This document shows positions 1-6,381 of a DNA stretch of 8,606 nt, piece by piece. Origin of the DNA: Bacillota bacterium (GTDB lineage: Bacteria; Bacillota; Clostridia; Oscillospirales; Ruminococcaceae). A program made the translations under genes and the position numbers. How positions within the stretch are numbered: position 1 is the first letter of the stretch; each line of letters opens with the position of its first letter. The stretch is taken from positions 1 to 8,606 of the forward strand of contig JAEWMM010000234.1 of assembly GCA_023457175.1 (NCBI GenBank), given 5' to 3'. The notes beneath the pieces are model-generated. The model was not told the origin of the DNA. It saw only the letters and a program-made list of their open reading frames with translations, and did no database searches.

Positions 1-1304
1 GCCCAGACCCCCTGCCGCGTCGTACGCTTATAAAGCAGCGCGCCATAAAGCGTCGGGAACAGCGTAACGCCGAAAACGCCCCACAAATCGCCGCCGTAGC
101 TCAAAAGGCTTGCAGGCGGGTGAATCGAAAGCAGCAGCGAAACGGTACCCCCGACAAAAATGCTCAGGCGGGAAAGCGAGAGCAGCGCCGACTCGCCAAG
201 CGGTTTTTTGCGCAATGTGCCGACGATATCGTAGCTAAACGAGGACGCGATTAAAAGCAGCTCGGAATTGGCCGTTGAGAGGCAGGCCCCAATGACGGAA
301 AACAGGAAAAAACCGCTCCACGGCCCATAGAGCAGGTTGTTGATCACATGCACAAAAATACCGTCGGTCTCGGTTACCCCGTCGATGGTCGGGAACATGA
401 CCCGCATGCCCAGCCCGATGAGCAGCAGCGCAAAATAGAGCAGCGCCAGATAAACCATCGCGCACTGTACCGTTCTTTTAGAGGTTTTCTGATCTTTGGC
501 CGAGATCATACGGATAATGTACTGCGGGTTGGCGGCCAGCCCCAGCCCCCAGCCGAAAAACATCGTCCCGCTCATCAGCGGAACGAACTTGCCCTTTCCG
601 AACAGGCGCAGAAGATCGCCCTTGTCGGTGGCGTAGGGCATGGCGGGATAGGCCCAGCCGCTGATTTGGGCGGCCTTTTGATGGATGGTCACAATACCCC
701 CGGCCCGCGGCACCACAACAAGGAACACCATGATCAGCCCCACCGACAGCGCAACGAGGTTAAAGGCGTCGGTCTTGGTCACGGTGTGAAAGCCGCCGAA
801 GGTGGCGTAAAGAATAAACAGGTAAATAAGCAGTATTGCAAAGACATAAGGAATGTTAAACAGCGTGGAGGCCACCAGCCCGAAGCCGCGTATCTGGATG
901 ACGAGATAAAAGACGTAGACAACAATCATAATCACCGCAAACAACACCTGCAGCGCCTTGGAATCAAAGCGCTTGCGGAAGAATTCCGGCACCGTCAAAA
1001 TATCATTTTGATACAGTCGGTCGCTGATGAGCCAGAGCAGCACAGCGCCCGCAAACCACGGAATAACCGAGTAGACCAGCACCGCGTAGCCGCTTTCAAA
1101 CACGCTGCCCGTGACGCCTAAAATTGTCGCGGCGGACACCCAGGTACCGCAAAAGGTGAAGACGCAGCTGCTTAAACTGAGCTGCCGCCCGCCAAGATAA
1201 AACTGCTCCTTCGTATTGCCTTTTCTGAAGCTGTTTTTCCCGATCGCCAGCAAAATAGCCGAGTAAATGCAAAAGTAGATCAGATAGATAACGGTTTTGT
1301 TCAT
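1..1304 (-). CDS. Sodium:solute symporter family protein (SSS), C-terminus cut by window edge
   Basis: This is a partial membrane transporter of the sodium:solute symporter (PutP/PanF-like) family; 434 codons are visible and the C-terminus is cut off by the left edge. Family members couple Na+ entry to uptake of a small solute; the substrate cannot be told here. The translation shows a first membrane helix at about residues 4-22, then the family pattern FYLGGRQLSL (35-44), with many further hydrophobic helices. The segment CLSTANSELLLIASS (341-355) followed by YDI matches the conserved helix whose small hydroxyl residues form the second sodium site in this family. The start is ATG at 1302-1304, with AGGAGG seven bases upstream (1312-1317) inside the end of the kinase gene. 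The ATG overlaps the kinase TGA as ATGA, so the two are translationally coupled. The full protein is likely about 470-500 residues. Confidence 0.93.
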   Translation of the reverse strand, partial: MNKTVIYLIYFCIYSAILLAIGKNSFRKGNTKEQFYLGGRQLSLSSCVFTFCGTWVSAATILGVTGSVFESGYAVLVYSVIPWFAGAVLLWLISDRLYQNDILTVPEFFRKRFDSKALQVLFAVIMIVVYVFYLVIQIRGFGLVASTLFNIPYVFAILLIYLFILYATFGGFHTVTKTDAFNLVALSVGLIMVFLVVVPRAGGIVTIHQKAAQISGWAYPAMPYATDKGDLLRLFGKGKFVPLMSGTMFFGWGLGLAANPQYIIRMISAKDQKTSKRTVQCAMVYLALLYFALLLIGLGMRVMFPTIDGVTETDGIFVHVINNLLYGPWSGFFLFSVIGACLSTANSELLLIASSFSYDIVGTLRKKPLGESALLSLSRLSIFVGGTVSLLLSIHPPASLLSYGGDLWGVFGVTLFPTLYGALLYKRTTRQGVW

Positions 1305-2977
1305 CCTGCCGCCTCCTGCATTTCAAAGGTGATGGTTATGGTCGTCCCCTTGCCCCACGCGCTTTCAATGTCGAAGCTGCCGCCGTTTTGCCGCAGCAGC
1401 CGCCGCACAATCGACAGACCAAGGCCGCGCCGCTCCGACGCATCCACCCGGCCGGAAGACAGAACGCTTTTGATCGCCTGCTTGGTCATGCCCACGCCGT
1501 TGTCCACAACGGTGAGCACCACGCCGCTTTCCAGCCGCCGGGCCGAGATGGTAACGTCGCCGCCGTCGCCCACGGCGCGGAAGCTGTTATTAACCAGATT
1601 GATCAGCACCTGCTTAATCTGGCCCTCGTCAGCGTAAAGCATCAGGTCGGGCTCGGCAAAAAAGCGCAGCGCAATACGGCTGTTTTCGGCTACCTTGGTA
1701 TAGAGCAGCGCAATCTCGTCAAAAAGCTTACCCACCGGGAACAGCGCTCTGTGGCTGGCGCGCTCCCGGGCGAGGTTTAAGAGATTTTCGATCAGAAGGT
1801 TGATACGGTCGACCTCGCCGACCATACCGGCGCAGAGGCTGCGCTCGTTTTCGCCCTCCAGCCGCTTTGAAATAACCTGTATGCCTGCGCGTATCCCCGC
1901 AAGCGGATTGCGTATCTCATGCGCGAGGTCGGCCGCCACCTTGCCCATATAGGCCAGCTTTTCGCTCTCGCCAAACTTCTCTTCCATCATTTTTTTGTAG
2001 GTGATATCGTCAATCGTGCACAAGGCGCCCCAGACAAAGCCGTTGGCGTCGGTCAGCCGCCAGATGCCGATTTCAAGGTCAAAGGAACGGCCGCTGGGAT
2101 CCTGCGCACGGATGGGGTCGATAACCGGGCGGCTGCTCGCGATCAGTCTGCGCAGCGTTTCTAAAAGCGGCTCGCCGCCGCAGCCAAGGCCGTCGGCCGC
2201 AAGCATGGCGGCGGCCTTTGAGTTGATGCAGAGCTGCTCGCCCTGCGCGTTGTAGGCGACGACGCCCAGCGGCAGGTTTTCAACAATCGCTTCATTGAGT
2301 ATTTTAACGCGCACAATTTCGTCGGTATAGCCCCGTATATCCGACAGCATGCTTTCAAACGAGATGGCCAACCGCCCGATCTCATCGCGGCGCTGGCGGT
2401 AGTCGACGGCGAGGTGCCGTCCCGCCGTCAAACCGGGGTCTTGACTGATGCGTTCGCATGCTTCGCTCAACCGCCGGATGGGGTCGGAGATGTTATAGGC
2501 GATGAAGATGCCGGCCTGCACCGTAATGATCAGCAGTGCAATGGTTGAGATGATCATATAGCGCTGATTTTCGATCAGATCGTCATAAAAGGTCGCACGG
2601 TCGAGAATATAGCACAGCGTCCAGCGGTAACGGTTGTCCGAGCGCGAAAGCAGCACCCACTCCTCCCGCATCTCAGAGCGGTCGCTGCCCTCCAATAGCG
2701 GGGCGCCCTGTGCATCATAAATAAAAAAGCCCTTGTCGGCGCGGGCGGCGCAGGTGCTCAAGATCGACTCGCGGCTCGAAGCGATGCCGTAATGCTCAAT
2801 CTCACTCGTGACGCTCTCAAGCAGCAGGCGCGCGTTAAGATATTCCCGTTGGAGCTGCGCGCGGTAGCCGTTATAAAACAGAATGCCGCCAAAGGTACCG
2901 GTGAATAAAAAGCTGATGATCAGAAAAGGAATAAGAATTTTATTCTCAATATCGAGCTTAAGCTTAAAATGTCTCAT
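1301..2977 (-). CDS. Membrane PAS-domain sensor histidine kinase (NtrB/AtoS-like)
   Basis: A 558-residue two-component sensor kinase that should autophosphorylate on histidine and pass the phosphate to a response regulator. Domains in order: membrane helix about 13-36; extracytoplasmic sensor region about 37-138, Cache/PDC-like in size; second helix about 139-162; HAMP linker about 163-216; PAS domain about 227-328; HisKA with the H-box HEIRNPL (phospho-His H353); HATPase with N-box QVLINLVNNSFRAV (456-469), G1 motif DNGVGM (492-497) and G2 motif RRGLGLSI (516-523). All catalytic boxes look intact. The ATG at 2975-2977 is preceded by AAGGAGAGG. The stop overlaps the symporter ATG by four bases, so the kinase probably works with that transporter. 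No response regulator lies upstream: the preceding gene is an AbrB-type membrane protein about 205 bp away. The ligand is unknown. Confidence 0.93.
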   Translation of the reverse strand: MRHFKLKLDIENKILIPFLIISFLFTGTFGGILFYNGYRAQLQREYLNARLLLESVTSEIEHYGIASSRESILSTCAARADKGFFIYDAQGAPLLEGSDRSEMREEWVLLSRSDNRYRWTLCYILDRATFYDDLIENQRYMIISTIALLIITVQAGIFIAYNISDPIRRLSEACERISQDPGLTAGRHLAVDYRQRRDEIGRLAISFESMLSDIRGYTDEIVRVKILNEAIVENLPLGVVAYNAQGEQLCINSKAAAMLAADGLGCGGEPLLETLRRLIASSRPVIDPIRAQDPSGRSFDLEIGIWRLTDANGFVWGALCTIDDITYKKMMEEKFGESEKLAYMGKVAADLAHEIRNPLAGIRAGIQVISKRLEGENERSLCAGMVGEVDRINLLIENLLNLARERASHRALFPVGKLFDEIALLYTKVAENSRIALRFFAEPDLMLYADEGQIKQVLINLVNNSFRAVGDGGDVTISARRLESGVVLTVVDNGVGMTKQAIKSVLSSGRVDASERRGLGLSIVRRLLRQNGGSFDIESAWGKGTTITITFEMQEAAG

Positions 2978-3183
2978 CGCTGCCTCTCCTTAAGGCCAAA
3001 GCTGGCCGAAACTGCCGTGGCTTATAATCAAACGATTTGGAAACAGGAACAGGATTGGCGCAGATATTTTGCAACCGGCAAAGCGGAGGGGCGCAGGTGG
3101 GTGACGTCCGTTAAGAACGACAGCGCGGCAAGTCGTCCTGTTTTTAAGGTGTGTTTGACTACAGGGATCGTGGAAACCGCCGC
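2978..3183 (-). promoter_or_regulatory. Gap upstream of the kinase gene with a weak candidate promoter
   Basis: This 206-bp gap between the AbrB-family gene and the kinase gene contains no convincing reading frame. On the minus strand the best promoter candidate is TTCCTG (3044-3049) and TATAAG (3021-3026) with a 17-bp spacer, which is a weak match. A short hairpin-forming sequence, GGCCAAAGCTGGCC, lies at 2994-3007, next to the kinase ribosome-binding site AAGGAGAGG. A 7-bp stem with one G-T pair (3115-3121 with 3132-3138) could weakly terminate transcription. No clear terminator follows the AbrB-family gene, so read-through into the kinase gene is possible. Confidence 0.3.
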
Positions 3184-4257
3184 TCACCGGACAAGGGTGA
3201 GCAGCAGGCTGATAAGCTGTGGGAACAGGATCATCACCCCTACAAAGCGGCAGACCTGAAGCACGATCAGGTCGGGGCTGTTGACACCCAGATCGGCTGA
3301 GATGAGCGCCATCTCGGTCGCGCCCGCCGGAGAAACGCTCAACATCGCCTCCACACGGGGAATTTTAAAGCAGCGGTGCAGCAGATAGCCCATGAAGACG
3401 CAGTTGGCGAAATAACCTACAATCAGGATGACGGCGGGAAGAATCAGATAGCGCATCTCGATGACGTCATGATAGGTCATCTGACTGCCGATGCAGCAGC
3501 CCGAAAGCACCTGCGCCACCCGGCGGCACCACAGCGGCAGATAGGTTTCGCTGTAAACCATTTTAAAGACCGTTGTAACCAGCATCGAAAAAACCAGCGC
3601 TCCCGCCGGGATGCCGAACCATTTACCAATCAGCCCGCCAACGGTGGCGGCGATAAGCGTCATGGTCAGCGCCGTTGTCGCGTGTTCCGGCCGGGGGACA
3701 GCAGCCCTCGGCGGCGGGGCGTTCTCGTTCGCCTGCTGCCCGTTCTCGCCATGCTGACGTTTATCGGCCATGCGGTTCATCGCGACAATCAGCAACGGCA
3801 GCGCCCCGATGCCAAACACCAGCCGCACAAACTGCAGCAGCGCCACCTTGGCCGCGTCGGCGCCCATATCCATCGCAATAAGCGGCGTATCGCTGACACC
3901 GCCCGGCATGGCGCAGAGCAGCGCGGTCAGAAGATCGAGCGGCGACAGCATGTAAATAAGCAGCCCGGAAAGGATGTTAAGCACAAAAAAACCGGACATC
4001 AGCATCAGATAAGGGCCCATGATGCGGGGCAGATGCAAAATATCGCGCTTACTGATGGTCGAGCCGATATAAGCGCCGGTGATGATCTGGGCTGCTATCT
4101 TGGCCGAGGTCGGCATCAGCGCATACGGGGTCGCCACGCTCAGCGCCGATACGGCAAAAATAGCACCCACAAGCATGCCTGCGGGTACTTTAAGTCTGCA
4201 AAATATCAATCCGCCCAGCGTACCAATTAAAAGCGTCAACAACAGTTTGATGGCCAA
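3184..4257 (-). CDS. AbrB family membrane protein/transporter (AbrB duplication type)
   Basis: A 357-residue integral membrane protein of the AbrB family (PF05145, often labelled 'ammonia monooxygenase/AbrB'); the name does not mean the DNA-binding AbrB regulator. It shows the family's internal duplication. The first half has GLIFCRLKVPAGMLVGAI (16-33) and PGGVSDTPLIAMDMG (118-132); the second has GGLIGKWFGIPAGALVFSM (207-225) and SPAGATEMALISADLG (309-324). Each half ends in a related LQ(F/V)(V/C)R(L/F)V helix. A polar linker of about 35 residues (160-195) joins them. I chose TTG at 4255-4257 because GGGAGG lies eight bases upstream; the in-frame ATG at 4276-4278 has no ribosome site and adds only seven polar residues. 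Family transport function is poorly established. It lies 80 bp after znuB on the same strand, but a metal role is not shown. Confidence 0.88.
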   Translation of the reverse strand: MAIKLLLTLLIGTLGGLIFCRLKVPAGMLVGAIFAVSALSVATPYALMPTSAKIAAQIITGAYIGSTISKRDILHLPRIMGPYLMLMSGFFVLNILSGLLIYMLSPLDLLTALLCAMPGGVSDTPLIAMDMGADAAKVALLQFVRLVFGIGALPLLIVAMNRMADKRQHGENGQQANENAPPPRAAVPRPEHATTALTMTLIAATVGGLIGKWFGIPAGALVFSMLVTTVFKMVYSETYLPLWCRRVAQVLSGCCIGSQMTYHDVIEMRYLILPAVILIVGYFANCVFMGYLLHRCFKIPRVEAMLSVSPAGATEMALISADLGVNSPDLIVLQVCRFVGVMILFPQLISLLLTLVR

Positions 4258-4297
4258 ACAACTCGCCTCCCGATGCATACAACAAATTGTCTTTTTT

Positions 4298-4326
4298 ATA
4301 GTACTCTATTTTAGTTGAATATGCAA
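4298..4326 (-). promoter_or_regulatory. Candidate promoter for the AbrB-family gene
   Basis: On the minus strand TTGCAT (4321-4326) and TACTAT (4298-4303) are separated by exactly 17 bp, in an AT-rich patch that differs from the GC-rich surroundings. It sits between the znuB stop (4338) and the TTG start at 4257. The hexamers match the consensus only partly (3/6 and 4/6), so the call is tentative. If real, the gene can be expressed apart from the metal-uptake operon. Confidence 0.35.
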
Positions 4327-4337
4327 CGGATACCGCG

Positions 4338-5162
4338 CTATTTGCCGCGTTTTAGCACCACGCCCGATAGCGTAAAGACAATAAACACCATTAAATTGGT
4401 CATCACAACACTCGCACCCGCCGGCGTATTAAAAACAAATGACACCATGATGCCGGTGCAAAAGCAGAGCACCGACAGCACCGCCGCGCAGACAACCACC
4501 CCTTTAAAGCTGAAAAACAACCGCATGGCCGAAAGCGCCGGAAAAATGACGAGGCTTGAAATGAGCAGCGCCCCCATCATGCGCATGCCGACCACCACCG
4601 TCACGGCGGTGAGCATGGCCAGCAGCGTATTATAAGCGCCGACCCGCACGCCGGTGGCCCGCCCGAACGCCTCGTCAAAGGTGACGGCAAAGATGCGGTG
4701 GTAGCAAAAAATATAAAGCGAAAGCACCACAGCCGACAGCACGGCCGCAAAAATGACGTCGTTTTTGCTCATGGCCAACACGCTGCCAAAAAGATAGCCG
4801 TGAATATCGGCGTTGATGCCGGAGGAAAGCGAAGCCGCCATAACCCCGACCGCCAGCGATGAGGAAGAGATCATTGCGATGGCGGCGTCGCCGCGCATCG
4901 AGCCCTCTGCGCCGATGCGCAGCAGCAAAAACGCCGACAGCATCACGACCGGCACCGCCACCGCCAGCGGCGCGATATTAAACGCCATAGCGATGGCCAC
5001 CGCGCCGAAGCCGACGTGAGAAAGCCCGTCGCCGATCATCGAATAGCGCTTGAGCACCAGACTGACGCCCAGCAGCGCCAGACACAGCGACACCAGAATG
5101 CCCACCATAATCGCGCGCGCCATAAAGCCGTAAGAAAACATTGTGATAATCAGGTTAAGCAT
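4338..5162 (-). CDS. znuB: Metal ABC transporter permease, ZnuB-like (ABC-3 family)
   Basis: A 274-residue membrane permease of the ABC-3 family, which forms the channel of zinc, manganese or iron importers. Seven to nine hydrophobic segments are visible. Family landmarks are SMIGDGLSHVGFGAVAIA (41-58, with the conserved histidine H49), LFGSVLAMSKNDV (124-136), VGMRMMGALLISSLVIFPA (191-209) and FNTPAGASVV (244-253). The ATG at 5160-5162 has AAGGAG seven bases upstream. Normally the permease gene abuts or overlaps its ATPase gene; here 511 bp of CRISPR-like repeats separate it from znuC. No promoter of its own is obvious, so expression probably depends on transcription through the repeats. Zinc is inferred from the Fur-family gene at the head of the operon; manganese or iron remain possible. 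Confidence 0.9.
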   Translation of the reverse strand: MLNLIITMFSYGFMARAIMVGILVSLCLALLGVSLVLKRYSMIGDGLSHVGFGAVAIAMAFNIAPLAVAVPVVMLSAFLLLRIGAEGSMRGDAAIAMISSSSLAVGVMAASLSSGINADIHGYLFGSVLAMSKNDVIFAAVLSAVVLSLYIFCYHRIFAVTFDEAFGRATGVRVGAYNTLLAMLTAVTVVVGMRMMGALLISSLVIFPALSAMRLFFSFKGVVVCAAVLSVLCFCTGIMVSFVFNTPAGASVVMTNLMVFIVFTLSGVVLKRGK

Positions 5163-5181
5163 CTAATTGCTCCTTCAATTT

Positions 5182-5213
5182 AATCCGATGGACGCGCCCG
5201 CGCGGAGCGCAAT
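5182..5213 (-). repeat. Heavily decayed seventh CRISPR repeat copy, in register
   Basis: This 32-bp stretch starts exactly 67 bp before the first clear repeat, the same period as the next two units. Aligned without gaps to the type I-C-like consensus it matches at about 20 of 32 positions, best in the half containing ACGCGCCCGCGCGGAGCGCA. All mismatches in that half are transitions. The implied spacer (5214-5248) is 35 bp. It ends the array six bases from the AAGGAG region of znuB. The match is too weak for ordinary repeat finders, and the register is the main support. Confidence 0.5.
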
Positions 5214-5248
5214 AGCGCAGCCCTTGACATTCCGTATGAACTGCTGGC

Positions 5249-5610
5249 GTTTCAACCCGCACACCCGCGTGGGGTGCGACCCGTCCAACTGTTTAGCATT
5301 ATGCGCGACGGGGCAGTTTCAACCTACACGCCCGCGTGGGGTGCGACGCGCAGCGGTTCTTCACCCAAAACAGTCCGGCGGTGTTAAAATCCACGCACCC
5401 GTGTGGGGTGCAACGTCCGCATGCTGCACCTATGCCGCAGCCTTCCCAATATTTCAATCTCAACCTGCGTGCCGGGACGACCGCCTGTAGGAAAATTTCC
5501 AACACCGGCGTTTCAGTTCACATGCCCGAGCGGGGTGCGCCTGGGAGCGCGCCGAAGCTATCATCTCAATTGCGCGTTTCAATTCACACGCCACCCGCGC
5601 GGGGTGCGGG
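5249..5610 (-). CRISPR. Degenerate orphan CRISPR array, type I-C-like repeats, between znuC and znuB
   Basis: Six 32-nt repeat copies lie at 5249-5280, 5316-5347, 5383-5414, about 5451-5481, 5510-5541 and 5576-5610 (the last with a 3-nt insertion). Spacers are 35, 35, 36, about 28 and 34 nt, and unrelated to each other. On the plus strand copies begin GTTTCAA and end GCGTGGGGTGCGAC. The reverse complement (GTCGCACCCCACGCGGG... ending in TTGAAAC) has the form of type I-C repeats, including the GCACCC/GGGTGC hairpin. By eye, identity to that form is 29, 28 and 28 of 32 for the first three copies, about 24-26 for the last two, and poor for the fourth. Repeats this uneven suggest an inactive, decaying array. 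In canonical orientation it reads with znuC and znuB. There are no cas genes in the window and no clear leader; 63 bp separate it from the znuC stop. Confidence 0.8.
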
Positions 5611-5622
5611 CAAAGCGCACCC
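5602..5622. repeat. Perfect 7-bp inverted repeat at the znuC-proximal edge of the array
   Basis: GGGTGCG (5602-5608) and CGCACCC (5616-5622) form a perfect stem around a 7-nt loop, spanning the end of the last repeat copy. The right arm resembles the start of the repeat in the opposite orientation, so it may be a scrap of an inverted copy or a chance structure. The palindrome GCGGCGCCGC follows at 5635-5644. No T-run follows on the minus strand, so this is not a standard terminator. Confidence 0.4.
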
Positions 5623-5673
5623 GACAAGCCAAACGCGGCGCCGCTAAAACACCTGACCATCCCGCGCACCGCG

Positions 5674-6378
5674 TCAGGCGTCGGCTTTGTCCCCCAAAAG
5701 GCGGCGCGCCGCGTCGCTTTTATAATAGTCCACAGCCGGGCCAAAAAAAGCGCAGCCGTTATCCATATGCAAAATCTTGCCTGCCCGGCGCGCCGCCTGC
5801 AGGTCGTGCAGTACCATAAGGATGGTGACGCCGTGCTTCGTGTTAAGATGGTCGATAATCGCATAAAGCTCGGCCGCCGCCGCCGGGTCGAGCGCCGCTG
5901 CAGGTTCGTCGAGCAGCAGCAGCTTATCGGTGGCGCACAGCGCCCGCGCCAGCAGCACACACTGACGCTGCCCGCCCGAAAGCGCTCTAAACGATCGTTT
6001 TTTCAAATCCGCCACCCCAAGCCGTGCCAGCGCCTCTTCGGCTGTCGCCTTTTGGGCCGCCGAGTAAAATGGGCTGTACCCGCCAGCGCCCAGACAGCCG
6101 GAGAGCACCACCTCCCACACCGAGGCGGGAAAATCGCGCTGCGCCATCGACTGCTGTGGCAGATAGCCAATCTCGCGCGGGGTAACGCCGTTAAAAACAA
6201 TTTCGCCCGCGCGCGGCTGCTGCAAGCCCAAAAGCGCTTGAACCAGCGTCGACTTACCCGAGCCGTTTTCTCCGACAATGCAGATATAATCCCCGGCCTC
6301 GACCGAGAACGAAAGATCCCTGACCGCCACCTGCGCGCCATAGCTCATGGTCAGATTTTTGCACTCTATCATCGGCAT
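5674..6378 (-). CDS. znuC: Metal ABC transporter ATP-binding protein, ZnuC-like
   Basis: A 234-residue cytoplasmic ATPase that would power the ZnuB-type permease. It has a complete ABC set: Walker A GENGSGKST (36-44), Q-loop in YLPQQS (Q75), signature LSGGQRQ (133-139), Walker B LLLLDEP (153-159, catalytic E158) and the H-loop histidine H191 in VLHD. Length and the short C-terminus fit the ZnuC/MntA-type class that pairs with ABC-3 permeases. The ATG at 6376-6378 follows the Fur-family stop by three bases, with AAGGGG about eleven bases upstream; an in-frame ATG two codons on (6370-6372) is an alternative start. It is co-transcribed with the regulator. The odd feature is downstream: instead of running directly into znuB, it is followed by a 511-bp gap filled with CRISPR-like repeats. 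Confidence 0.93.
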   Translation of the reverse strand: MPMIECKNLTMSYGAQVAVRDLSFSVEAGDYICIVGENGSGKSTLVQALLGLQQPRAGEIVFNGVTPREIGYLPQQSMAQRDFPASVWEVVLSGCLGAGGYSPFYSAAQKATAEEALARLGVADLKKRSFRALSGGQRQCVLLARALCATDKLLLLDEPAAALDPAAAAELYAIIDHLNTKHGVTILMVLHDLQAARRAGKILHMDNGCAFFGPAVDYYKSDAARRLLGDKADA

Positions 6379-6381
6379 GGC

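Noticed and set aside
348..1121. Long plus-strand open frame (257 codons)
   Set aside because: It lies antisense to the clear sodium:solute symporter gene, is rich in His, Gln and Arg as expected of a complement frame in GC-rich DNA, and has no recognisable domain.
3115..3145. Plus-strand terminator-like hairpin followed by TTTTT
   Set aside because: The stem is only 7 bp with one mismatch or G-T pair and a 10-nt loop, and no plus-strand gene precedes it.
3376..4230. Plus-strand open frame of 284 codons
   Set aside because: It is antisense to the AbrB-family gene, with low-complexity His/Arg/Gln composition and no domain; a shadow frame.
5163..5260. Promoter for znuB within the array
   Set aside because: TTGAAA from the repeat could act as a -35, but no acceptable -10 occurs at the right distance on the minus strand.
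5249..5610. Alternative reading of the repeats as REP/BIME-type intercistronic hairpins
   Set aside because: REP elements lack regular 35-bp unique spacers, and the repeat ends and 32-nt length match the type I-C CRISPR form closely.
5643..5680. Possible eighth repeat next to the znuC stop
   Set aside because: Only short shared words such as CCCGCG are present, and the stretch overlaps the end of znuC; no in-register alignment holds.
5167..5819. Open frames across the repeat array on both strands
   Set aside because: Their translations only repeat the CRISPR units in different frames (recurring HPRGV or HTPARG-like peptides), and the minus-strand frame at 5460-5960 is an out-of-frame reading of znuC.
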